Source: Prostheceraeus crozeri
Lineage: Eukaryota; Platyhelminthes; Polycladida; Euryleptidae
Direction of reading: 5' to 3'
Assembly: GCA_907163375.1 (NCBI GenBank)
Contig: CAJQUW010001458.1
Coordinates: 62,001 to 126,000, forward strand
Length of the DNA stretch: 64,000 bases
In this document: positions 61,801 to 64,000 of the stretch, piece after piece
Layout: every line of letters starts with the position of its first letter
Position numbering within the stretch: position 1 is the first letter of the stretch
The notes under the pieces: model-generated
Databases searched by the model: none
Told to the model about the DNA's origin: nothing
The model's input: only the letters and a program-made list of their open reading frames with translations
Made by a program: the position numbers and the translations under genes

Positions 61801-63941
61801 AGGACTGTTGCTGGCTCAGATCTTCTTCTCACAAAAAGAAAAATTATTGATGCAGGGGTCGCATTGACACAGTGACATCCATCTCTCCAAGTACGGGAGA
61901 GTGAAGCACATTGAACATGTTTTTCAACTCTTCTCGACAGCTTGAACCTACTAAATCAAATGAACCAAATTCAAACTCGGATGAAAGGTTGAGGGCATGC
62001 TAAGTAATCTCTAAGTTGTTAGACGTTCCTGTGACATTTCATCTCCTTGAATTTCAAAATTTTTACAAAAGTGGTTTAATGTGTCCTATTCGTGAGTCAC
62101 ATTGAACCACCTTTTTGTATATTGATTTCTTGTTGAACTTTAATAGACTTAATGTATCAGATCTACAGCTTCAGTTAATAAATTGTCAAAATCAAAGAGC
62201 TTAATTCAGTTTGAGATTTTTATTGGCAAAAATGATGGTATATGCTTGATATGAATAAATACATGCAAACTTCTGTAAGAAAATGTTCGTTAACTATCAG
62301 AGTTCTCAGATTAGCACTATTCATGATAGAGAGCCTTGGTAAAAGTATTAATGCTAAATTGATACACAATGTTAATTACATGTATCATTGTGATCATCAA
62401 TTAAAGCGTGCCTGTATGCATTGCGCATTACATGTAGATGTGCAAGACACGAGTAGGCCTAAGAAAAAAGCTCTTGAGAACTTTATGAAAGTGTTTCCGC
62501 ATACTTATCCGGGATTACATCTGCTGAATTGTCCTTGGTCACTCCGAATGTGCAGGGTGTGCCCCAGTGAGTACATATAACTGGCCTAACTTTTTAAGCC
62601 TTTCAGTATGCAATAATAAACAAACAAAATCCGTATCTAATACTATCTAAATCTGTAATAAAAAATCATTTGTCACTGTCATGATGGCCATCACTGAGCT
62701 GAAAAGTCCATCTGCGATGATGACAACAGCAACATGCACTATAAAGCAAATACGACGCCTATTTCGGGAGGAAGAGACGTGGTTCACTCAGTAAAAACAC
62801 TTTTTCCAGAAATCGGACATCGCGATAGATAATTGGTGACACTTTAAACCGGTTGACCAATCAGGGAAATGGATTGAGGAAAATATCACGACGGAGCGAC
62901 GAAGCGATGTCATTGGAAATCAGACGTAGTGCGATCTTCGCGCTACAGATGGTGACAAAATGGATTTTGTATTTATGATGACATAATCCGAATTCTTAGT
63001 TACGTTATTGCAAGCGTGCAGCAGTTATCAAGGGATAAAAAAGGGATGGTAATAAGGCTTCGAGATAATGAATCACCTAGATTAATTAACAACACTGTCA
63101 AACAAAGACTTTGTTAATCTGGATTTTTCATATGATTTTATGCAATTTAAATGTCCTGATGTCGAATGTAATGCTGATTTTCTCATTCCAGCGATTTTAA
63201 CAATTATATGGAATTGCAAACATTTTTACATTATAAAGGATGACTGAGTTTGTAATAACTGATACGGCCATTAGAACGAGCATGCGTCAATTGTGTTTTA
63301 TAATTGGGAGCTTCTGCCGATTTAATCAGAGAAACATCAAAATCAGAAGGCGAGCTCCTGCGGGTTTTCGGAGCTCAATATTGCTAGGGTAAACCAGAGT
63401 TAAAGTTGACAATAATGAATTAATAAACTAATTTTACAAATAAAATAGAAATAATGAATATTGAGAGATTTTAAAACAAATTAATTTCGATATAATTTCC
63501 TCATAATAAACTAATTTTAAGGGATGTTTGAGTCGCCTAAACTTTTAATTAGTGCAATGACAGCAGCGTAAAGGTATTTGAGCCAAATGACATAACAGTC
63601 TTTAACGTTTTGGGTGTGCGTACCTGTAAAGCAACCCTAGTATAGATGCAGTTTACACTTACAAGTGAATCCTTTCTGATATATATTTGTGATGGTTTTG
63701 AAGCCATTCGTTGCAGTAACACGTAGTCGTATCACACGTTTACCATTAACCGTAATAGGACTGACATTGTTCAGTCTTATATAAGCGCCTTTTCCTTGTC
63801 TTTGTCCTCCATTAAACTTCCAAAAGTAGAGCCACATCCCTGGCACGTGTCTGATGTTAACAATAGAGAGAGTCGCATAGAATTTTCGCTGCGCGAAGAG
63901 TTTTGTCGCAACTGCTATTTTGAGGATTGGATTGGGTTGAG
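24562..63941 (-). CDS. Large modular gene: 15 repeats of a ~95-residue domain plus one Kunitz domain
   Basis: Sixteen exons were identified on the minus strand: repeats D1-D13 (63941 down to 31941), a Kunitz exon (30265-30432), then D14 and D15. All have AG/GT borders, lengths of 168-309 bases divisible by three, and phase 1 at both ends, so they join into about 1,507 residues in one frame. The repeat pattern is P-x-V-x-I-x-F-N-x-x-L-L-x-x-N-I-I-x-A, a second strand, D-V/I-T/S-x-K, x-I-x-W-x-I-N-N, S-G-x-G-x-x-I, P-I-x-x-G-x-Y-x-V-x-I, V-T-Y-x-G-x-T-F-T-K and Y-T-I. The Trp is present in all 15 copies and there is no conserved Cys. This implies an Ig/PKD-like beta-sandwich; I do not recognise the family. 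No start codon, signal peptide or membrane anchor is visible, since the 5' end is beyond the window. Likely a secreted or surface protein. Confidence 0.85.
25868..25940 (+). repeat. tRNA-like relic (possible SINE head)
   Basis: GCTGTAGCCTTGGTGG resembles a Pol III A box, and GGTTCAAACC 45 bases further on is a perfect B-box core. The arms do not fold into a good cloverleaf, so this is a tRNA-derived repeat or dead tRNA, not a gene. Confidence 0.4.
27357..27413. repeat. GAGAGT/GAGAGC purine-rich simple repeat
   Basis: About nine units of GAGAG(T/C) or close variants, 80 bases past the donor of exon D14. It lies in the intron. Confidence 0.85.
27500..27799 (-). CDS. Modular gene, repeat exon D14
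   Basis: Acceptor TAGTTGCAG at 27800; donor CAAG/GTGAGT, phase 1 at both ends, 100 residues. It opens RDPKVTISFNSQLLTKDNKL and has ISWTI, FTGKGCHI, VIYKGQTYT and ends IKII. It lacks the N-N after W-x-I and has an insert before the G-x-G. The D-x-K-L after strand one is shared with D12 and D13, so these three form a subgroup. It lies just after the Kunitz exon in the transcript. Its first 33 bases and upstream intron are duplicated at 29673-29906. Confidence 0.85.
28077..28770. mobile_element. piggyBac-type MITE
   Basis: CCTTACTCTGCCCA at the left end and its exact complement at the right end are flanked by TTAA on both sides (28073-28076 and 28771-28774), the target site of piggyBac elements. 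The element is 694 bp with no transposase. Internally it has repeated CACTACAGTG motifs near both ends. The paralogous segment at 29673-30225 lacks it, giving an approximate empty site. Confidence 0.85.
29673..29906 (-). pseudogene. Relic of a duplicated repeat exon
   Basis: The segment matches 27767-27989, which spans the 5' end of exon D14 and its upstream intron. After a TTTTGTTGTAG acceptor at 29706 it reads RNLKVTTSFNIR and then a stop, against RDPKVTISFNSQ in D14. The rest of the exon is gone. It is a dead duplicate lying between the Kunitz exon and D14 and shows the array has gained and lost modules. Confidence 0.75.
30265..30432 (-). CDS. Modular gene, Kunitz (BPTI-type) inhibitor domain exon
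   Basis: One complete Kunitz domain in 56 residues. Six cysteines have the exact BPTI spacing: C-8-C-15-C-7-C-12-C-3-C. Recognisable segments are GGCRGHKARYYYN, KKCSMFYYGGCGGNANNF and LSACQSRCMG. The P1 position after the second Cys is Arg with Gly at P1', which in this family predicts inhibition of trypsin-like serine proteases. Acceptor CATATTTCAG at 30433; donor AAAG/GTACGT; phase 1 at both ends like the surrounding repeat exons, so it fits the same transcript. It is the only Kunitz exon I found, placed between D13 and D14. Confidence 0.9.
31060..31628 (-). mobile_element. Penelope-type endonuclease fragment (fossil)
   Basis: The minus strand shows TSNVIYTFQCACGCKCIGRPRRSL, partly degraded, then EHVPRWIFN, and further on KLRILEALVIKKTDPCL. 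This is the order of a GIY-YIG endonuclease tail of Penelope-like elements. It lies in the intron between D13 and the Kunitz exon. It is broken, with at least two breaks. Confidence 0.65.
31941..32249 (-). CDS. Modular gene, repeat exon D13
   Basis: Acceptor TAATTTTCAG at 32250, donor TTGG/GTAAGC, phase 1 both ends, 103 residues (longest copy). It opens KKVSLLYSIHLDKDKLLKMS and contains CQISWVINNDHKMSGKG, IVYNGQRYTYVYRLMYTL. Very similar to D12 in the KN-x-x-NG, C-Q-I-S-W, K-M-S-G and GQR-x-T-Y segments, so D12 and D13 are a recent pair. It is the last repeat before the Kunitz exon. Confidence 0.9.
32696..32812. repeat. Interspersed repeat, copy B
   Basis: Second copy of the repeat at 19031-19153, with GCAACATTGACC, AACAGCTGAAATGACATCAA and TTAAACAGAAAAGTTGGACTTCT blocks in the same order. 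It lies in the D13-D12 intron. Confidence 0.55.
33266..33582. mobile_element. MITE with TTA target duplication
   Basis: A 317-bp element flanked by TTA (33263-33265 and 33583-33585), the target size of PIF/Harbinger elements. The ends are imperfect inverted repeats (GGCAGGAGGCACACGC against GGGAGGAGGTATGCAG), and the inverted similarity continues into ATAAGTCATAAG-type repeats on both sides. No coding capacity. Confidence 0.6.
35202..35498 (-). CDS. Modular gene, repeat exon D12
   Basis: Acceptor TTGATTTTAG at 35499, donor TTGT/GTAAGT, phase 1 both ends, 99 residues. It opens PKLSFKYNIRLDEDKLKMNE, with CQISWTINDNPKMSGTG, HPVKSR and IVYQGQRTTYTYLKRYTL. It forms a close pair with D13. Confidence 0.9.
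36242..36523 (-). CDS. Modular gene, repeat exon D11
   Basis: Acceptor GAATATTCCAG at 36524, donor ATAC/GTAAGT, phase 1 both ends, 94 residues. It opens KPKITIKFNEKLLKQFIVSA, has DVSSKIKVCWIVNNDNKHSG, CGTGIDI, HPIKRGGKYVVSVKLTVTY and ends EYTFPI. This copy is close to the array consensus. Confidence 0.92.
37238..37436. mobile_element. Short MITE with TTA target duplication
   Basis: A 199-bp element with TIRs GACCTCAGCCACAC and GGCCTCAGCCACAC (13 of 14 equal), flanked by TTA at 37235-37237 and 37437-37439. Size, TIR and target site suggest PIF/Harbinger. It lies in the D11-D10 intron. Confidence 0.75.
37749..38042 (-). CDS. Modular gene, repeat exon D10
   Basis: Acceptor GATTGTTGCAG at 38043, donor ATTG/GTGAGT, phase 1 both ends, 98 residues. 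It opens EPSVRIRFKNSLIHQSIISA and has VDITKHIKVFWKINNENSL, SGTSLTIG, KSIKRGSSYILHI, VTYNGVTFPKRIF. The array's second G of S-G-x-G is Ser here. Confidence 0.92.
39654..39935 (-). CDS. Modular gene, repeat exon D9
   Basis: Acceptor TCTAATTTCAG at 39936, donor ATAC/GTAAGC, phase 1 both ends, 94 residues. It opens LPKVFISFNQALLNQNIING and has KDVTTRAKSVTWVINN, RGSGLTIKSSSFKPIPSG, GFGKTFTKTIRKTYSI. It shares the shortened N-N-x-x-R-G-S/T-G-L turn and the F-G-K strand with D5, four positions away, more than with its neighbours. Confidence 0.92.
40709..40832. repeat. Small inverted repeat
   Basis: CCAAATCCATTTTGATCAAA and a near-complement ending at 40832 form ~40-base arms around a ~35-base spacer. 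AT-rich hairpin in the D9-D8 intron. Confidence 0.6.
41173..41865. repeat. Long imperfect inverted repeat (~210-bp arms)
   Basis: The left arm, about 41173-41398, is complementary to the right arm, about 41648-41865, at roughly 80-85 percent with small indels. Matching landmarks are the AAGCGGACCTTG block (41235-41246 against its complement at 41793-41804) and the TCAGTAGATATCTT block near the inner ends. The spacer is about 250 bp. No clear target duplication or coding sequence. The right arm ends 80 bp from the D8 donor. Confidence 0.8.
41945..42229 (-). CDS. Modular gene, repeat exon D8
   Basis: Acceptor CTCTTTTCAG at 42230, donor ATGA/GTAAGT, phase 1 both ends, 95 residues. It opens RPQISIRFNKDLLKRNIIKA and has VDISRKVKVEWKINNNPRLTG, NGKYVVSVFIRVTFAGITFTK, EYKYPM. 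Close to the array consensus. Confidence 0.92.
42462..42530 (+). mobile_element. Small Penelope-type endonuclease fragment (fossil)
   Basis: Reads PCKNCPKAYIGEAERSFEV, the Y-I-G core of a GIY-YIG endonuclease of Penelope-like type. It is a short isolated piece in the D8-D7 intron. Confidence 0.5.
43313..43442. repeat. Tandem duplication, ~78-bp period
   Basis: Two copies of TTGAAAACATAACTT ... ATTGCCTTGCGGCAGGATT ... GTTGCATGTT at 43313-43371 and 43391-43442, differing by a few bases and a small deletion. Confidence 0.8.
43448..43583. repeat. Interspersed repeat, copy C
   Basis: Third copy of the family at 19031 and 32696, with TTAAGATCTAGCAACAT, CGGCTGAAATGACCACCAA and AGTCAGATTTCT blocks in order. 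Confidence 0.6.
43724..44014 (-). CDS. Modular gene, repeat exon D7
   Basis: Acceptor TTTTTTGCAG at 44015, donor ATCA/GTAAGT, phase 1 both ends, 97 residues. It opens KPRVSISFVGNLLQNNRIKA (F-V instead of F-N) and has VRYRWIINDDHTCIG, FRPIKAAGKRDTYYIKVSVRV, FAGINFYRTIKHFYII. Confidence 0.9.
45420..45713 (-). CDS. Modular gene, repeat exon D6
   Basis: Acceptor ATTTCGTTTCAG at 45714, donor GTCA/GTAAGT, phase 1 both ends, 98 residues. It opens APVFRLQVNKGLLQSNIIRV and has RISKTCGATIRWFVNNNPKL, TGTGFNINAAGFAPRKQGVN, YRGITYPTKTISYTYTV. Confidence 0.92.
45900..45965 (+). repeat. tRNA-like relic (possible SINE head)
   Basis: GTCAGTTGGCAGAGC resembles an A box and GGGAGTTCAAATTC a B box, spaced as in a tRNA. 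The acceptor arm is not recognisable. Probably a tRNA-derived repeat. Confidence 0.4.
48640..48885 (+). CDS. Unassigned open frame with Cys-rich and hydrophobic segment
   Basis: 81 codons without an ATG, opening right after a TGTGTAGAG that could be an acceptor. An acidic start (IPEEKSSESGERTEVEH) is followed by STCCRSCCG, a hydrophobic stretch LVIISVMLLLKSLASQ and then HLALIEEQDSGG to a TGA. This would suit a palmitoylated, membrane-inserted tail, but no homolog is recognised and it lies antisense inside the D6-D5 intron. Chance is likely. Confidence 0.15.
   Translation: MNKKDIPEEKSSESGERTEVEHSTCCRSCCGLVIISVMLLLKSLASQAAITFHTEIHLALIEEQDSGGVVDFGSEQLSYQG
50243..50527 (-). CDS. Modular gene, repeat exon D5
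   Basis: Acceptor TTGTATTTCAG at 50528, donor ATAA/GTAAGT, phase 1 both ends, 95 residues. It opens PPRIFVAFNMGLLRQNIISA and has DISSKLTSIRWTINGRTRG, TGLVIKPKSFKPVPIG, AFGKRIEVFKRRTYTI. Closest to D9 by the shared R-G-x-G-L-x-I-K and F-G-K segments. Confidence 0.92.
50842..50973. repeat. Short foldback sequence
   Basis: GCATTTCTATGGGATTGCGC at the left and the near-complement of GCCATTTCTATGGGATTCG at the right, with similarity continuing inward to GAAATCC. About 130 bp, possibly a tiny MITE. Confidence 0.5.
51419..52843 (-). mobile_element. Tc1-type DNA transposon with perfect TIRs
   Basis: A 27-bp inverted repeat beginning CAGTAGTGGCCAATTT is identical at both ends (51419-51445 and 52817-52843), flanked by TA on both sides. 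At 1,425 bp it has a normal Tc1 length. The transposase is nearly whole but carries frameshifts. Perfect TIRs suggest a younger insertion than the other Tc1 copies here. It lies in the D5-D4 intron. Confidence 0.95.
51606..52728 (-). pseudogene. Tc1 transposase pseudogene, recent
   Basis: The first frame (52728 leftward) holds two helix-turn-helix parts (GQMIALYNEGYSQRAIAERL and a second near KLSKEINDIAG), then VMFSDEST with the first catalytic Asp, and IWRSL. A frame change near 52036-52000 leads to ELFCKGEKVNASRY and IFQQDSAPCHTA (second Asp). Another near 51870 leads to LPNWPPNSPDLNVIENCW (Glu) and the C-terminal SMPRRLQSVIKKR. Two frameshifts separate an otherwise well-kept DD34E-type transposase. 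Confidence 0.9.
53176..53469 (-). CDS. Modular gene, repeat exon D4
   Basis: Acceptor ATCTTTTTCAG at 53470, donor ATGC/GTGAGT, phase 1 both ends, 98 residues. It opens KPLVRVAFNKALLMSGTCSA and has LRNLRWSVNARRIYNGRG, TAIRQGNMLLIHGHIAFTYQ, FEYKYAM. The I-N-N is V-N-A here. Confidence 0.9.
53561..53730. repeat. Three copies of a perfect 18-20 bp palindrome
   Basis: ATGACGGAAGCTTCCGTCAT at 53561-53580 and 53711-53730, and its 18-bp core TGACGGAAGCTTCCGTCA at 53626-53643. The spacing is 65 and 85 bases. Each arm contains TGACG (CREB/ATF half-site type) and CGGAAG (ETS-type core). It lies about 90 bp upstream of exon D4 and 220 bp before the piggyBac fragment. Confidence 0.9.
53951..54731 (+). 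pseudogene. piggyBac transposase fragment
   Basis: The open frame 53951-54655 covers the N-terminal half of a piggyBac transposase. Matching family segments are WKDVTPDEMRKFLGCVFLMG, PFIESYWSTEE, LSRDRFQIILRFLRFTDYD and the first catalytic Asp in NVAIDEVLLLFKGR. A stop follows immediately at the K-G-R-L segment. The second and third catalytic Asp and the Cys-rich C-terminal domain are not found. No TTAA-flanked terminal repeats were identified around it, so it is a truncated copy. Confidence 0.85.
55003..55480 (+). mobile_element. Penelope-type C-terminal endonuclease fragment (fossil)
   Basis: The plus strand shows a connector rich in basic residues (LPIKRIFQREQL, HMLKDLRNVLQKKKR), then NCPIKST, ENVVYKITCLKCNRS, and near the end LLREAMWIANLEPKL. 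This is the order of the GIY-YIG endonuclease region of Penelope-like elements. It is broken, with about two or three breaks. Confidence 0.6.
55861..55895. repeat. (CA)n microsatellite
   Basis: Seventeen CA units with one CG interruption. Confidence 0.97.
55970..56032 (-). repeat. Hammerhead-like retroelement end
   Basis: The minus strand reads CTGGTGA, a ~30-base hairpin segment with AGAAT at one end and ATTC at the other, then GAAACCGGTCAAATAAA. This resembles the hammerhead-bearing terminal repeat of Penelope-like elements, but the core has one base off the consensus (CTGGTGA for CTGATGA). Confidence 0.35.
56903..57196 (-). CDS. Modular gene, repeat exon D3
   Basis: Acceptor ATTGTTTCAG at 57197, donor ATTG/GTAAGT, phase 1 both ends, 98 residues. 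It opens PPYVWIVFNRSMLLRRRISA and has IASRSIAGLHWRIIGA, LSGYGCAINVASFAPRCVG, TRCSFSVEVQYRYNNIFY and TFVI. It has three Cys, more than any other repeat, and I-I-G in place of I-N-N. Confidence 0.88.
57400..57655 (-). mobile_element. LINE RT C-terminal fragment
   Basis: The minus strand reads KSKWQWVGHIMRRTDERCT, then RITE*YPRIGSKQRVRPPRR and HWREHVINR*TTLREGFL. This is the end of a LINE polyprotein of the type K-W-x-W-A-G-H-I-x-R-R-x-D. Two stops are present. It lies in the D3-D2 intron. Confidence 0.7.
58129..59461 (-). mobile_element. Tc1/mariner-type element, internally deleted
   Basis: Inverted terminal sequences sharing GTTTCATAAAAA(A/G)TGGATCA(C/T)CCT lie near 58135-58160 and 59431-59456. 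The outermost ~6 bases differ, so the exact right end is uncertain. The left end follows a TA. The transposase (minus strand, 58442-58957) lacks the region carrying the first catalytic Asp. Confidence 0.8.
58300..58957 (-). pseudogene. Tc1/mariner transposase pseudogene with internal deletion
   Basis: It starts MNNNEIAFTKGKVSGFSLRA, a helix-turn-helix N-terminus, with GSGRPRKTSKRIDRLILR linking to the second DNA-binding half. After IRRRLHIQ the sequence jumps directly to MNSERYVNVL, so about 60 residues including the first catalytic motif are missing. LFMDDNATCHRS and SPDLNPIENV then follow with 34 residues between Asp and Glu. A stop follows at V-G-V-F; in another frame the C-terminal REWRKLDQSKINDIIESMPR continues to about 58300. 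Confidence 0.85.
59520..59580 (+). repeat. Structured repeat end, CTGACGAAG...CTTCGGAAAC
   Basis: GCTGACGAAG at 59539-59548 and CTTCGGAAAC about 30 bases later can pair as a stem around a CGGTGACCG hairpin. Similar tails occur at the ends of invertebrate retroelements, and CTGACGA...GAAA again recalls a hammerhead core. Identity uncertain. Confidence 0.3.
59740..60018 (-). CDS. Modular gene, repeat exon D2
   Basis: Acceptor GTTTTGCAG at 60019 (a second AG at CCACAG nine bases earlier would also keep the phase), donor ATGA/GTAAGT, phase 1 both ends, 93 residues. It opens PVRILFFLNEALLIKNFISL and has SRIRWMINDKLRGKGAVI, GGSSYRFSIVATIFYHGQTFT, TKTYIM. Confidence 0.9.
60701..60773 (+). tRNA. tRNA-like sequence, probably a degraded tRNA or tRNA-derived repeat
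   Basis: 73 bases with a near-complete acceptor stem (GTGGCTC against CAGCCGC, 6 of 7 pairs), a good A box (TAGCTCAGTTGG) and a perfect B box (GGTTCGAATCC). The anticodon loop region CTAGTTA would give AGT (Thr). However, the D stem (GCTC against CAAC) and anticodon stem pair badly. It is likely a pseudogene or the head of a SINE. Confidence 0.5.
60774..63662 (-). other. Intron between D2 and D1 (right part)
   Basis: About 2.9 kb with the Penelope-type fragment at 61640-61800 and no recognisable repeat-domain exon. Short open frames at 61021-61321 and 62242-62580 have no motif I recognise. Confidence 0.5.
61640..61800 (-). mobile_element. Penelope-type endonuclease fragment (fossil)
   Basis: The minus strand contains MYVGETSRLREERHKEHADA, a GIY-YIG-type Y-V-G-E-T-S-R segment, with little else readable. 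Short, broken fragment. Confidence 0.5.
63663..63941 (-). CDS. Modular gene, repeat exon D1 (most 5' seen)
   Basis: Acceptor TATATTTTCAG at 63942, donor ACTT/GTAAGT, phase 1 both ends, 93 residues. It opens QPNPILKIAVATKLFAQRKF and has MWLYFWKFNGGQRQGKGAYI, VNGKRVIRLRVTATNGFKTI and YQKGFT. It keeps the Trp and G-K-G but lacks strand-one F-N and the T-Y-x-G-x-T-F core, so it is the most diverged copy. An earlier 5' part of the gene lies beyond the window. Confidence 0.8.
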
Positions 63942-64000
63942 CTGAAAATATAACCCATGAATGTGTTTGTTTTGCACATATGCATTTTGAAGGTCTCACA

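Noticed and set aside
1-64000. CRISPR arrays, operons, ribosome binding sites or bacterial genes.
   Set aside because: Spliced genes, metazoan transposons and Pol III boxes show nuclear animal DNA; no regularly spaced short repeat arrays exist apart from the CA and GAGAGT simple repeats.

Overview
The window is metazoan nuclear DNA: AT-rich, intron-rich and full of transposon remains. The visible host genes are a sigma-class glutathione S-transferase and a large modular extracellular-type protein. The repeat mix (Tc1, hAT, piggyBac, Penelope-like and LINE copies) fits a marine invertebrate, but I cannot fix the phylum from the sequence.

Left part (1-23000). A broken Penelope-like reverse transcriptase and a decayed LINE lie at the left edge. 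They are followed by a Tc1-type transposon (4670-6461) whose transposase is interrupted by a 380-bp foldback insert with a 12-bp target duplication. Next comes a two-coding-exon GST gene on the minus strand (6962-10046). Its intron holds a LINE tail. A complete hAT transposon (10130-14089; 14-bp TIRs, 8-bp TSD, open 630-aa transposase) sits 83 bp upstream of the GST 5' leader. A second, non-autonomous hAT-like element (12610-13842) is nested just behind the transposase stop and carries a LINE fragment. From 14098 to about 22700 I see no convincing gene.

Right part (23000-64000). The main object is one minus-strand gene whose 5' end lies beyond position 64000. I recognise 15 exons that each encode one copy of a ~93-103 residue beta-rich domain, plus one exon encoding a complete Kunitz domain. 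Every exon is bounded by AG/GT splice sites, has a length divisible by three and is phase 1 at both ends, so the modules can be joined, skipped or duplicated without breaking the frame. The repeat has an invariant Trp followed by a loose I-N-N, then S-G-x-G, a G-x-Y pair of strands and a final T-F-T-K...Y-T-I strand. It recalls Ig/PKD-like beta-sandwiches, but I cannot assign it to a named family. A relic of a further duplicated exon lies between the Kunitz exon and repeat 14. The product is probably secreted or cell-surface, with a string of adhesive or structural modules and one predicted trypsin-type protease-inhibitor module near the C-terminal end.

The introns of this gene hold two more Tc1 copies, a piggyBac transposase fragment, several TIR-flanked MITEs (TTAA- and TTA-type target sites), Penelope-type endonuclease fragments, a LINE tail, tRNA-like sequences, a large inverted repeat and a thrice-repeated 18-20 bp perfect palindrome.
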